This document shows, one piece after another, positions 10,915-22,975 of a DNA stretch of 64,000 nt. Source of the stretch: Solanum dulcamara. Lineage: Eukaryota > Streptophyta > Magnoliopsida > Solanales > Solanaceae. The stretch spans positions 52,523,097 to 52,587,096 of the forward strand of contig NC_077242.1 of assembly GCF_947179165.1 (NCBI RefSeq), given 5' to 3'. Within the stretch, counting starts at the first letter, position 1; every line of letters starts with the position of its first letter. The notes beneath the pieces were generated by a model, which saw nothing but the letters and a program-made list of their open reading frames with translations, was not told where the DNA came from and did no database searches. The translations under genes were made by a program, and so were the position numbers.

Positions 10915-11140
10915 CCCACCTTAATGACCCATTCTATTCATCAAGTTTTCTCAAGCAAGTCTTCTCTCTATACACTTCTTTACATTTTCTCAAATATAGT
11001 TTTAGTTCTTAGTATTGAAAAAATACTATTCCGGTGATTCATATACTCTGGGTAGTACAAAAAATGTTCCTGTGAGGAGAAAAGTTAGGACTCAAGAGTG
11101 TTCATTAAGTCTTTCAGTTCCGACTAAAGCTTCGGATTCC

Positions 11141-11154
11141 AGGTATGTAAGGCT
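11141..11154 (+). promoter_or_regulatory. Donor-like motif AGGTATGTAAGGCT in the T2 LTR
   Basis: It lies about 230 nt after the TATA box, preceded by a leader-like region, in the same relative setting as in T1. It fits a 5' splice site. Confidence 0.45.
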
Positions 11155-12667
11155 TTAATGAGAGTATTCCTTCCACTCTCATGTCTAAATTATTTTGATT
11201 ATATGAGAAATTCTATTTATTTTCTTTAAGCTCTACTTTAAGTTATATGGGTGTTTATCCATGGGTTCTTTCTCCCATGTAGTTCAAAAACTCTTTCAAT
11301 TAAGTCTTTTGATTTCAAGTAATATTTTCTTATGGTAATTCTTATTTTTACTTAATAGTATGGATCATGGTTAAACTAATAATTATTGATCTATTTAGAT
11401 GCAACATAATTTCATATGTATGAATTAATGGTTTGTAAGTAATTCCTCTATTTATCTATTTAAAGGTTCTTGAAATTCATAGTGGATTGTTTAAAGCATG
11501 AATTTTAATTAATAGATTTCAAAGTATTTATGTATATTTATTTACATACATATTTGCAAGTTGAAGTGATTTGAACCCACCTAATCTTACTATATTTTTA
11601 ATAAAGTTTGACTTGAAAGCTTTGACTCCAAATAAATGTTTATGAAAGCAATATCTATGATCAAAAGGGAGTCTTATGAAATGAAAGAATGATGAAATGA
11701 TATGAATGATGGATTCTTTATGCAATAAGGACAATTCTTGCATATTTAAATTATCAAATACTTTAATGAGCTATTCTACTGAATATGATGTTTGAATTCT
11801 CAAGTTATATGCTATGAATATTTTAAAGTATTAAACTATTTCATGGGATTGACTGAGCACCGAATGAGACATTGAGGTGGGATTCGGCAAGGAAATCCTA
11901 GTAGCAACCCCTTATCTCATTAACTATGTGCCAACATAGGAGCCCTTGTAGGCTTAGGCTAATGGATCCATGAAAGCCCTTAAAGTTAAGGTTAAAGAAA
12001 TGAATGAAGTTGACAGAGTTCTACCTGGCAAGTAGTCTCCCCGACCAACGTAGGGGGTTATGGTTGATTCCATATAATAGCTCACATGGTCTTAAATGTC
12101 GGTTATGGTTATTTTCTCACAAAATAAATGTTTTAATGAATATCTATATAATTTATTATGCATGCATTACATTATGTTCCATATTACATAAATGTTATAG
12201 TGTTTCCTCAATGTTCATGCATCTTTACATATTTAGTACATTCAAAGTACTAATGCATACTCTTTTGCCTACATGATATCACCATGTAGGGATCAGTGCT
12301 CCTCCTCGTTCTCCTCCACGTGGCTAGTTGAGATTTCATTGAAGATTACTTTTGGTGAGTTCCCATATTTTGGGAATAATACTCCTTCATCTTTCTAGCT
12401 TATGATATGTTGAGATATTTTACTATAACATTTCTTCTATTATGATTGAGGGTGAGCTAGGAACTTATCTTAGCCCCGTTAAATCTAAAAGTTACAGGTA
12501 TTGTTGGACGTATGTAAGTCGAAGCTTTACTATTATCATTTCCGCTTGTTTATTTATCATCATTACCTATGAAAGGCTAAGAGAATGTTAAGAATCTTGT
12601 TTGAGGTACTTTTGGATTCCTCATTCTCCATGTCACGTCTAGGCTCTAGACTTGGGTCGTGACAAAC

Positions 12668-12680
12668 TTGGTATCAGAGC
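12668..12680 (+). promoter_or_regulatory. T2 primer binding site (tRNA initiator-Met)
   Basis: TTGGTATCAGAGC begins 3 nt after the LTR end. TGGTATCAGAGC is the standard complement of the 3' end of plant initiator methionine tRNA, which primes minus-strand DNA synthesis. Confidence 0.9.
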
Positions 12681-12878
12681 TCGAGGTTTTGACTGGTCTT
12701 TGGAGTCCAACATACCGCATCGAATAGGTTCTTGTTCATGGTTGTGAAGTGCGCCACAATTATGAAGAGGAGACTATGAGGCGTTTAGGAAAATTTTCAC
12801 TTCTTTCAAATTCATGTCGTGCCTTAGAATGTCCTAAGCCTTCCTTTAACTAATGAGCCATTTTGTGTTCTCTAGATA

Positions 12879-13935
12879 ATGACTCGAGGAAGAGCACCTC
12901 AAAGAGCAAGGGTTGACGACTAGGACCAAACTCCTCCGATTCCTAATGCCCAACATCATGAGGATGGGGTAACCCATGCTGAGTTTCGCAGTGTTATTAC
13001 TTTGTTAGCTCAAGTCATAGCTAACCAAGGGAATGTAGGTGTTCCTCCTCCCCAAATGAAAAATCCAGCCTCTAGGATTTGGGATTTCCAAAGGATAAAT
13101 CTATCCGATTTCGATGGTTCTAAACTAGATGACCCTATAGAGTTTATTAATGAGGTGTATCGGATTGTGGCTATCATGGGTGTGCCACCAAATGAGAAGG
13201 CCGAACTAGTGTCTTATCAACTCAAAGGTGTGGCTCGAGTGTGGTATGAACAATAGGTTGTTGAGAGAGATAAAAAAAATAGGGTCGATAGGATGGGAAG
13301 AGTTCAAAAGTGCCTTCCTAGACTGTTTCTTCCCATTAGAGGTAAGGGAGGACAAAATCCAATAGTTTATCAACCTCCATCAAGAGAGTATGAGCGTGAG
13401 GGAGTATGATCTCAAATTCACTAAGTTGTCAAAGTATGCTCCCTTTATGGTCTCCGACCCAAGAGCTAGGATGAGCAAGTTTATTTCTGGTGTCTCAAGC
13501 CTGGTGTCCAAGGAGTGCAAAATGGCCATGTTGGTCAAGGAGATGGAAATCTCTCGGTTAATGACTTACGCAGAACAAATTGAAGAAGAGAATCTTAGAG
13601 AGAGATCAAGGGGGTTCAAAAAGGCTAGAGTAGATGGTGGAAGGTTTAACCTTCAAAGGTCCGATTATGGAAATAATGGCAAAGGCCAAGGTGGGCAACA
13701 ATTTGTGGTACAAGGTTCCAATACTCCTCCTCCAAGGTTCAACAAGGACAAGGGGGGTAAACCAATGATTCCAAGAGAGAATGTTGCTATTCAAACTTTC
13801 CCCGCTTGCAAAAAGTGTGGAAGGACTCACAAAGGGGAATGCTTAACCGGCTCTAATGCATGCTTTAAGTGTGGCAAGCTGGGCCACCATGCTAAGGATT
13901 TTAGAGATGGTGGTGGTAGGACTCAAGGCCAAATT
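12879..13935 (+). pseudogene. T2 gag (broken)
   Basis: ATG at 12879 opens MTRGRAPQRARVDD, stopped by TAG at 12921; the same frame resumes through the capsid region (13002-13256: ISLSDFDG-like and VSYQLKGVARVWYEQ). A TAG at 13254, where relatives have Trp, and a frameshift near 13277 break it; the frame 13390-14304 continues with the capsid C-terminal region, a basic Gly/Gln-rich stretch and a CCHC-type zinc knuckle (CFKCGKLGHHAKDF, 13859-13900). In the knuckle the last Cys is Phe. Gag would package the element RNA in cytoplasmic particles. Only about 200 nt of leader separate it from the primer site. Confidence 0.88.
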
Positions 13936-16082
13936 GCTCATGGTCAACAAGTCCAAGGAGGTGTCCAACGCACCAACCACTTTTACGCCTTGCATGGGAG
14001 ACAAGAGGTTGAGGATGCACCATATGTCATTACCGGTATGTTAAAGGTCTTTTCTTTTGATGTGTATGCACTATTAGATCCGGGTGCAAATTTATCTTTT
14101 GTTACTCCATTCCTTGCTAATAGATTTGATGTTTTACCTAAAATATTATTAGAGCCCTATTTGGTGTCTACCCCCGTTGTTGAGTCAGTTATTGCTAGAA
14201 AGGTCTATAGGGGTTTCCTTGTGTCTATCTTGCACAAAGTTATTCCTTGTGATCTCATTGAACTTGATATGATAGATTTCGATGTAATTCTTGGAATGGA
14301 TTAGTTACATGCATCTTATGCTTCCATAGATTGTACGACTCATCGAGTCAAGTTCCAATTTCCAAATGAGCCTGTTATTGAATGGGAGTATTGTGATTCG
14401 GTGGTGAAGGGTAAGTTTATTTCTTATCTTAAGGCCCATAAAATGATTTCTAAGGGTTGTATTTACCACACTGTGAGGGTTAGGGATGTCAACTCCAAAA
14501 GTCCTCCTCTTGAGTCAGTTCCTATAGTCAATGAATTCCCTGATGTCTTTCCCAATGACCTTCTCAGTGTCTCTCCCGAAAGGGAAGTTGAATTTGGTAT
14601 TGATCTTCTCCCTGATACCCAACCTATCTTTATTCCTCCTTACCGTATGGCCCCGATAGAATTGAAAAAGTTGAAGGAACAATTAAAGGACTTGTTAGAG
14701 AAGGGGTTCATAAGACCAAGTATTTCACCATGGGGTGCTCCCATTCTATTTGTGAGAAAGAAGGATGGGTCACTTCGAATGTGCATAGACTACCGGTAAT
14801 TAAATAAGATGACCATTAAGAACAAGTACCCACTTTCTAAAATAGATGACTTGTTTGATCAATTGCAAGAGGCAAGTTACTTCTCCAAGATCGACCTTCG
14901 GTCTGTCTATCACAAATTATGGGTGAGGGAGTGTGACATTCCTAAAATGGCCTTTCGAATAAGGTATAGTCACTTTGAGTTTGTAGTGATGAGTTTTGGG
15001 TTGACGAATGCACCACCGGTGTTCTGGACTTGATAAATTGGGTGTTCAAACCTTACCTTGATACTTTTGTGGTGGTCTTCATTGATGATATTTTGATTTA
15101 CTCTTGGGGTGAGAAAGAACATAAAAATCACTTGAGAGTTGTGCTTCAAACGTTGAGGGATAGATAATTATTTGTAAAATTTAGTAAGTGTGAATTTTGG
15201 TTAAAGGAGTGGTATTTATTGGTCACGTAGTGTCTGGTGAAAGTTGATCCTAAGAAAATAGAGGCTGTCAAAAATTGGCCTAGACCATTATCTCCTTCAG
15301 ACATTAGGAGCTTCTTGGGTCTAGCCAGGTACTATAGAAGGTTCGTCAAAGGTTTTTCTTCTATCTCATCTCCTATGACAAAATTGACCCAAAATAAAGC
15401 CAAATTCACATGGACAGATGAGTGTGAGAAGAATTTCCAAACCTTAAAAGATCAACTTACCTCTGCCCCTATTTTGATTCTCCCAGAAGGATTAGAAGGG
15501 TTTGTAGTTTATTGTGATGCTTCAAAGATTGGTTTAGGTTGTGTACTAATGCAAAAGGGCAAGGTCATAGCCTATGATTCTAGGCAATTAAAGGTGCATG
15601 AGCGTAACTACCCTACTTATGACCTTGAATTGGTGGCCTTAGTTTTTACTCTGAAGATTTGGAGGCATTACCTATATGGGGTGCATGTGGATGTGTATAC
15701 TGATCATAAAAGTCTTCAATATGTGTTCACCCAAAAGGATCTTAACCTAAGGCAAAAGAGGTGGTTAGAACTTCTTAAGGACTATGACATGAGAGTACAC
15801 TATCATCCAGGTAAAACCAATGTGGTTGCCGATGCGCTTAGTAGAGTATCTATGGGGAGTGTGGCCCATGTGGATAAAGGGAAGAGGGATTTGGTGAAGG
15901 ATGTTCACCGGTTGGCTAGATTAGGGGTGAAGTTGTGTGGTACTAATAATGGTGGTATGGTTGTTCAAAATAGGTCTGAATCCTCTTTGGTGGTGGATGT
16001 TAAATCAAAGCAAGATCTTGACCCAACGTTTATCGAGTTAAAGAAGTTGGTAAAGGAAAATAGGATAGAGGTCTTTTCCCAA
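13936..16082 (+). pseudogene. T2 pol: protease, RT, RNase H (broken, integrase lost)
   Basis: The protease active site reads LLDPGANLSFV (near 14070), followed by DFDVILGMD (14277-14303) and a stop where relatives have Trp. RT starts near 14640 ([21 protein letters not shown] at 14785) with a stop at 14797, a small deletion near 15021, and FIDDILIYS near 15080 in a shifted frame. A further shift lies near 15230. The frame 15237-16082 carries [17 protein letters not shown], RNase H ([25 protein letters not shown]) and the linker ending EVFSQ, where T1 and T3 continue into the integrase zinc region. The T2 sequence ends at this point and Athila sequence follows. Confidence 0.9.
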
Positions 16083-18020
16083 TGTTGGAGTTGTGTATCC
16101 AATCGCAGATAGTAATAGGGTAAGTCCTATCTAATGTATGCCAAAGAAGGGAGGTATTACGATGGTGGCAAACATGAAGAACAAGCTCATTCTAATAAGG
16201 CATGTCACTTGTTGGAGGGTATGCATGGATTATCGTAAGCTAAACTCATAGACAGAAAAATATCACTTTCCAATGCCTTTCATGGATCAAATGTTAGATC
16301 GTCTCTCTGGCAAAGGATGGTACTATTTTCTTGATGGATATTCATGTTACAATTAGATATCCATAGTTCTCAAAGACCAAGAAAACACCACGTTCACATG
16401 CCCATATGGGACCTTCACCTTTAAAAAAATGCCTTTTGGATTATGTAATGCACCAGCAATCTTTCAATGTTGTATGATGTCTATATTTTTAGATATGGTG
16501 GAAGATACAATCAAAGTTTTCATGGATGATTTTTCAGTGGTTGGTGACACATTCGATAATTGTTTGGATCATCTCCAAAAGGTACTAGAAAGGTGTGAAG
16601 AGTGCAATCTTGTCTCAATTGGGAGAAGTGTCACTTTATGGTGAAAGAGGACATAGTGTTGAGTCACAAGATTTCAAAGAAAGAAATTGAAGTAGATCGA
16701 TCAAAGATTGAGGTTATCACAAAGTTAGCCCCTCTCATCTTCGTCAAAGGCATTCGAAGCTTCTTGGGGGCTGGATTTTATCGTCGCTTCATCAAAGACT
16801 TCTCCAAAATAGCTCATCCTTTATGCAAAATACTAGAGATGGAGATGAAGTTTGATTTTGATGATGCATGTCTAAAAGTGTTTGAGGAGTTTAGGAAAAG
16901 GTTAGTATCGGCTCCATTCATCATTGCACCGGATTGGGAGTAGCCATTTGAAATCATGTGTGATGCAAGTGGAGTAGCACTTAGCGTACTATTAGGACAA
17001 AGGCACGAGAAGATTCTATATCCAATATACTATGCTAGAGAAGCTCTTAATTTTTCTCAAAGAAAATATACTATGACCGAACAAGAGTTGCTTGTCGTTG
17101 TGTTCGCATTTGAGAAATTTAGATCCTACTTGTTAGGTACCAAAGTTATTGTACACACAGACCATGCAGCATTGAAATATCTCATGGCAAAGAAGGATGT
17201 CAACGAGACTTATTCATTGGGCATTATTGTTACAAGAGTTTGACTTCGAAGTGAAAGATCGAAAAAAGACAAAAAACCAAGTTGATGACCATCTTTCTAG
17301 GCTTGAAGAAGAGGCAATGTTAAATTTGGAAGATGAAGTTGAGATAGATGACATCTTCCCAGATGTACAAGTATTGGAATCACCATATGACTTAATTTCA
17401 CGATTAGCCGATGTTGCTAATTATTTGGTAAGTGATATAATGTCGTTCGAATTAAATGTTCACCAACGCCATAAAGTTATATCCGATGTGAAAAAGTTAT
17501 TTTCCAAAGAACCATAGTTGTTTCGTGTTTGAGCCGATGGGATTATTCTTTGTTGAGTACCCGAAGTTGAGATGAGGAGTATTTTGGAAGCATAAATTTG
17601 GTCGCCTGTTAGAGGTCATCATAGTGGTTTCCGAACAGCCTACAAAATTCTGCAATTTGGGTACTACCGGCCAATAATTCATCAAGACTCTCATGATTTG
17701 GCCAAGTCTTATGATCGTTGTCAAAGGGAAGGAGGAATTTCAAGGAAACATAAACTCCTACTTACTCTTATTATAGTTATTGAATTATTTGACGCATGAG
17801 GAATTGACTTAATGGGGTCGTTTGTGAGTTCGAGAAGAATGAAGTACATCCTTGTTGTGGTTGATTATGTGTCTAAATGTGTAGAAGTTGTCTCACTTCC
17901 CAATAATGAAGCAAAAAGTGTCACCGCCTTCCTCAAATGAAATATCTTCTCAAGATTTTGTACACCAAGGGCAATGATCAGCGATGAAGGTTCCTACTTT
18001 TGCAATTGATTGTTCAAAGC
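16083..18020 (+). pseudogene. Athila pol part 1: RT, RNase H, integrase N-terminal half (broken)
   Basis: The first residues match RT just before the fingers ([16 protein letters not shown], then KKGGITMVANMKNKLI). Then come CMDYRKLN (near 16220), DGYSCYN, MPFGLCNAPAIFQ (16429) and FMDDFSVVGDTFDN (the YxDD-type catalytic box, 16520-16560). The connection RSFLGAGFYRRFIKDFS and RNase H ([39 protein letters not shown]) follow. Integrase starts near 17600 with a His-His pair (GHHSGF) and a zinc region in which one Cys is Tyr (SYDRCQR), then GIDLMGSF and ISDEGSYF. Stops occur near 16130, 16246, 16352, 16942, 17515 and 17938, and there are frameshifts near 16610 and 17205. It continues at 20417. 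Confidence 0.87.
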
Positions 18021-18025
18021 GTTAC
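18021..18025 (+). repeat. Target-site duplication GTTAC, left copy
   Basis: GTTAC immediately precedes the solo LTR and is repeated exactly at 20412-20416, matching the 5-bp duplications made by Ty3/gypsy integrases. Confidence 0.9.
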
Positions 18026-20411
18026 TGTCACAACCCAAGCCTAGGGCCTAGATATGACATGGTGAATGAGGAACCCGAAAGTACCTCAAACAAGCCTCTT
18101 ATCATTCTTTTAGCATTTCATCGGTAATGACAATTAATAAACAAGCAAAAATCATAATAGTAAATCTTTAACTTACATATGTCTAACAATACCTCTAACT
18201 TTTAGATTTAATGGGGCTAAGACAAGCCCCTAGCTCACCCTCAATCATAATAAAAAGAAATGTCATAGTAAGTGTCTAAAGATCTCAACATATCATAATC
18301 TAGAAAGATAAAAAAATATTGTTCCTGGAACATGGGTACTCACCAAAAGTAGTCTTTAAATGAAATCTCAACTAGCCACGTGGAGGAGAACGAAGAGGAT
18401 CACCGGTCCCTATATAGTGATATCATGTAGGAAAAATATTATGCATTAGTACTTTAAATGTACTAAGTATGTAGGCATGCATTACAAAGTAAAACATTTA
18501 GGACATTTATAAGGTAAAGTACATAAATGAGTGCATGCATAAGTAATCAAGTAGATATCATTTAAATCATACATATGTGGATATATATATGCATGAGTAA
18601 TCATGTAAATAGCATTTGAAATGTTCTTCTGTGGGAAGTTGACTATAACCGACATTAAGACCATGTGAGCTATTATATGGAATCCAACATAAGCCCCTAC
18701 GTTGGCAGGGGAGTCTACTTGCCTACGGTACAACTCCGTCAACTTTACATTCATTATTTAATTTTAACTTTAAGGGCTTTCATGGATCTATTAGCCTAAG
18801 CCTACAATGGCTCCTATATTGGCATATAGTTAATGAGACAAGGGATTGATACTAGGATTCCCTTACTGAATCCCACCTCAATGTCCTATTTGGTGCTAAG
18901 TCAATCTCACGAAATAGTTTAGTACTTCAAAATATTCATAGCATATAGCTTGAGAATTCAAAACATCATATTCGATGGAATAGATCATTAAAACATTTGG
19001 TTATTCAAATATGCAAGAATTGTCCTTATTGCATAAAGAATCCATCATTCATATCATTTCATCATTCTTTTATTTCATAAGAATCCCTTTTGATTATAGA
19101 CATTTCTTTCATAAATATTCATTTGGAGTCAAAGTTTTCAAGTCAAACTTCACTGAAAATATAGTAAAACTAGGTGAGTTAAAATTAATTCAACTTTCAA
19201 ATATGTATGTAAATGAATATGCATAAATACTTTGAAATCCATTAATTAAAAATCATGCTTTAAACAATCCATGATGAATTTCAAGAACTTTTTAATAGAT
19301 AAATAGAGAAAATATTTGTAAACCATCATTTCATACATATGAAATCATTTTTCATCAAAATAGACCAATAATCATTAGTTTAACCATGATTCATGCTATT
19401 AAGTAAAAATAAGAATTACTTATAAGAAAATCATATTTGAAATCATGAGATTTATTTGAAAGAGTTTTGGACTATATGGGTGGAAAAACCCATGGATAAA
19501 CACTCACATAACTTAGAGTAAAGCTTAAAGAAAATAAATATAATTTATCATCTAATCAAAATACTTTACGCATGAGTCTGGAAGGAATACTCTCATTGAA
19601 GCTTTATATACCTGGAATCCAAAGCTTTACTCATGATCGAAGGAATTAATGAATACTCTTGAATCCTATCCTTTTCTCCTCGTCGAAGTATTTTGTGTGC
19701 TATCTAGAGTATATAAATTATCAAAATAATATTTCTACACTATTAAGAACTAAAACTATATTTTGAGAATAAGTAAAGAAGTGTACAGAGAGAAGAGTTG
19801 CTTGAGAAAGTTTGATGAACAAAATCATGAAATAAGGTGGATATTTATAGGTGTGAAGGAGGGACCTAACAATAATTAAAATATTATAAATAAAAATCTA
19901 AAAATTTAATGGATTATTGTGATGTCATGGGTGATATCAAATAGAGGACTATTGATGTCATGGGTGATGTCAAATGGATCTAGATCTTCTATGGTTGGTG
20001 AGATGAATCTTATTTTTATGAAATACCCTTTTTAGAGCTATATTTAAACAAGACAAATTCCTAATTAGGATTTAATGTCTTCATATGAATTGTAGCTCTA
20101 GAAGTCCGCTTTCATGTCGTTTAAGAATCAACTGATTTGGAGAAACCTATAATGAGATATGAATTGTCTTCTACAATTACTCCATTTCTTCACCGCACTA
20201 GGTCTTGCAAAGATTAATTTATTTGACCTACTTAAATCCGAATCTTAAGCTATGGTCTCATAAAAGTTGTAGGTAATAGTGTTGGGGTTATATAAAAGTT
20301 TGAATCACCTAATTTAGACCATTCCATGAAAAGTTGTGCCTAAATATAAAAGAAATATCATTTTCATCGAGAATTGGAATACTATATAGAACATTTTTAG
20401 GGGGTGTTATA
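18026..20411 (-). repeat. Solo LTR of the T2 family (2386 bp), inserted in Athila integrase
   Basis: Read on the minus strand it starts TATAACACCCC and ends GGGTTGTGACA, and it aligns with the T2 5' LTR throughout, including the U5 end, the donor-like motif (19600-19615) and a TATA-like site (19842-19850). The flanking GTTAC duplications and the resumption of integrase coding on the right show a complete insertion reduced to one LTR by LTR-LTR recombination. The start TG has become TA. Confidence 0.95.
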
Positions 20412-20416
20412 GTTAC
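20412..20416 (+). repeat. Target-site duplication GTTAC, right copy
   Basis: It is identical to 18021-18025 and followed directly by the rest of the Athila integrase. Confidence 0.9.
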
Positions 20417-21080
20417 TTGAAAAGTATGGGGTTCGGAATAGTGTAGAAACTCCTTATCATCCACAAACCAGTGGAAAAGTTGAAGTCTCCAATCATGAAA
20501 TCAAGTAAATACTTGCATAGACGGTGAGCGCAAATAGAAAGGATTGGTCTAGGAAGTTTGATGACGCTCTATGGGCTTACCGCATAACATTCAAGACTCC
20601 CATAGTTATGTCACCTTATAAACTTGTCTTTGGGAAGTCTTGCCATCTTCTTGTAGAGTTGGAAAACAAGGCTATGTAGGAGTTGAAGAAATTGAATATG
20701 GATTGGAACGCCACAGCTAAGCAAAGGATGAATTAAATAAAAGAGCTTGATAAGTTTAACCTAAATGCATATGAGAATGCAGTCTTGTACAAAGAGCGAA
20801 TGAATAAGTATAACGACTAAAAGATTGAAAAGTGAACATTTGCGCCTGGAGACTTAGTCCTTCTTTTAACTCAAGGATGCATTTATTTTGTGGCAAACTC
20901 ATGTCAAAATTGGTAGGCCCACTTAGAGTGAGTCAAATCTTTCCACATGGTGCAGTCGAGCTAGAAAAGAAGGATAGTATGAAATTCAAAGTTAATGGTC
21001 AATGAATCTAAGAAGACATGGGCACAGAGGAAGAAATTAAAACCATGGAAGCATGGAAGCTTGTAAAGTCTGAGTAACTA
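20417..21080 (+). pseudogene. Athila pol part 2: integrase C-terminal half (broken)
   Basis: It resumes at [20 protein letters not shown], carrying the third catalytic acid in GKVEVSNHE, then [13 protein letters not shown] and [13 protein letters not shown], then a basic tail. In-frame stops lie near 20504, 20519, 20680, 20736 and 20818. It ends just before the sequence TACTTAGGAGGCAACCCA, which commonly follows pol in Athila and Tat elements. Confidence 0.85.
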
Positions 21081-22975
21081 AACATATCTATGTCGTGCTG
21101 CTACGTTAAATCAAGCGCTACTTAGGAGGCAACCCAATTTACTTTGTTATTCATTTAGTCTATTTTATTTTTGTCTCTTTCTATTCTCACTTGTTACTTT
21201 CTAGGATAGCATAGACTTTGTTAAGCTCTGTGTCAAATTAGAGTCACAAAAAGCATAAAAATATAGGCCAAAGGTTGAGTTCATGCCCATGTCGAATTAA
21301 AAATACTGGAAACTGAAATGGACTCAGAGAGACACATAAGTCATGTTTACAAGTCATAGAAACTTATGCGGCTCATAAAATTGACTCATCCAAACTTCAG
21401 ATTCAACACATTACTAAGCTTTAAATCTATGAGTGTACTCTACGACCCGTAGCCTAAACTAGTGGACTCTAAGTATGTTTTCTAAATTTCTCTAACTAAC
21501 AGAGCTTATTATGAAGATTGTTTATGAGTCATAATAGTTATTATAAGTTGTAACTAGCCATGTATGGGTCCAAAATAATAAAACCAAGACAACCCGCATA
21601 ACCAATACATAAAAAAAGTGAAAATTTGAAACGATTCACTCCTATGTTCTAACTTACACCAAACGACCCCTATTCTTCCACCTCTAAAGTAAAACTCCCA
21701 AAATTAAACCTTCATCAACTTTTAGTTAAAGCAAACAACATCATAAATCCACACTATTTGAGCTTCAAATAGCCAAAATTTAAAACCCCTAACTCCTCAA
21801 GCATCTGGCAATATCAGTCCCAGTGTCAAACTGACTCAAAGAATTGAATATTCACTTGTGGTAAGTTGATCTCTCAATGTTATTACATTACACACATTCC
21901 TTACTTAACTCCATTTGATTGGGGGACTAAAGGACTAGTCAGTACGAAATTAGGGCTCTTGTGATGTTGTAATTTGATCATTAAACTATTTGTGAATTGG
22001 GGAATTATAAATTATGGTTAAACAAATTGATTGATACATTATGGGTTGATTAAACTTGATTGTTGTACTGCCTGTGTAAGTGCACCCTATGAACTTAAAA
22101 AAAATTCAGACGATTTTCTATGATTCATAGGCAATTCTATGTGTCGTAGTTACCCCTCGTTAAGGAAATCTCAAGTTCAGTAGTTGAACCCTCACATGAA
22201 ATGAATTGTACGAGTCTACTTATGAATTATAGATTCTTCTACGGCTCATCAATTAGACTAGTCAATAGAATAGGCAGGCTTCAAAAATTTGGGTGTTTTG
22301 ATATTTTGATTTTTACTTCTTGAAATCATTTGTGGATTAAGAAACTGGGTCTTTGCTTAAGATGTTATTTAAAATCAATGGTTTTAAGTCCTTTCACATG
22401 TGTTGATATGCTGATATTGTGATGATCACTGATCTTGAAGTTATGTTCAAATAAGAGTTTTCTACTAGTCGTAGTTATCTCTTGTAAATGATGTCCTAAA
22501 GATCAGTGTTCACAAACAAACAAGTATTACGAGGCTAATTATGAGTCGTAGAATCTTTTAGGGCACATCAATTGCTCTCATCAAAATTAAATGATTAAAA
22601 TCTAGTACTTTAGTGTTTTGATACTTATCTTGTACGAGTAAAGGTCATCAATTTTTCTATGACCCATAAGATTGACTCGTACAAGTCAAGTACCAAAATT
22701 TAAATGGCATAGACCAAAGTTTATGAATGACCTTACGAGCCATAGAAACTTATACGAGTCGTAAGGTCTATTCGTAGACAAGATTTAGAGACTAAAAACC
22801 TACAAGTTTGATTCTATGGGTTGGTTCTACAATTTGTATTCTCCTCTATGGCTCGTGTCTCTCGTAGAACCAAAAAAACAGCCATTTCCCAGTTAATTTT
22901 TTTTAAAAAAATCTTCTTTGTTTGTTTTCTTATTTTTCTTGTTATTTTTATGTACTAACTCATACTCCACATGTA
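21081..22975 (+). other. Athila post-pol non-coding region with TACGACTCGTAG-like words
   Basis: No protein is recognisable. The stretch contains many short related words such as CTACGACCCGTAG, TACGAGTC and CTATGACCCATAAG (e.g. 21340-21480, 22120-22250, 22650-22870), often as near-palindromic pairs. It presumably belongs to the spacer between pol and the following ORF. Confidence 0.6.

Larger units (their letters stand above)
10341..12664 (+). repeat. 5' LTR of T2 (2324 bp)
   Basis: It starts TGTAACATCCCC and ends GGGTCGTGACA; the primer site follows after 3 nt. A clear TATA box (CTATAAATA, 10906-10914) and the donor-like motif AGGTATGTAAGGCT (11141-11154) lie inside. The solo LTR at 18026-20411 is a diverged inverted copy. 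Confidence 0.93.
10341..16082 (+). mobile_element. T2: Ty3/gypsy chromovirus, 5' LTR to mid-pol, 3' part lost
   Basis: It has a 5' LTR, an initiator-Met primer site, gag, protease, RT and RNase H in order, and then stops abruptly near 16082 at the pre-integrase linker, where Athila RT sequence starts. It inserted into the 3' coding end of the MULE. The 5 bp before the LTR are TATAA; no 3' LTR is present to confirm a duplication. The 5' LTR is the same family as the solo LTR at 18026 and shares its U5 half with T3. Confidence 0.92.

Noticed and set aside
11528..11743. Antisense open frame in the T2 LTR, with a matching one in the solo LTR (19011-19226)
   Set aside because: Both lie in homologous LTR sequence and their similarity follows from DNA homology; there is no coding signature.
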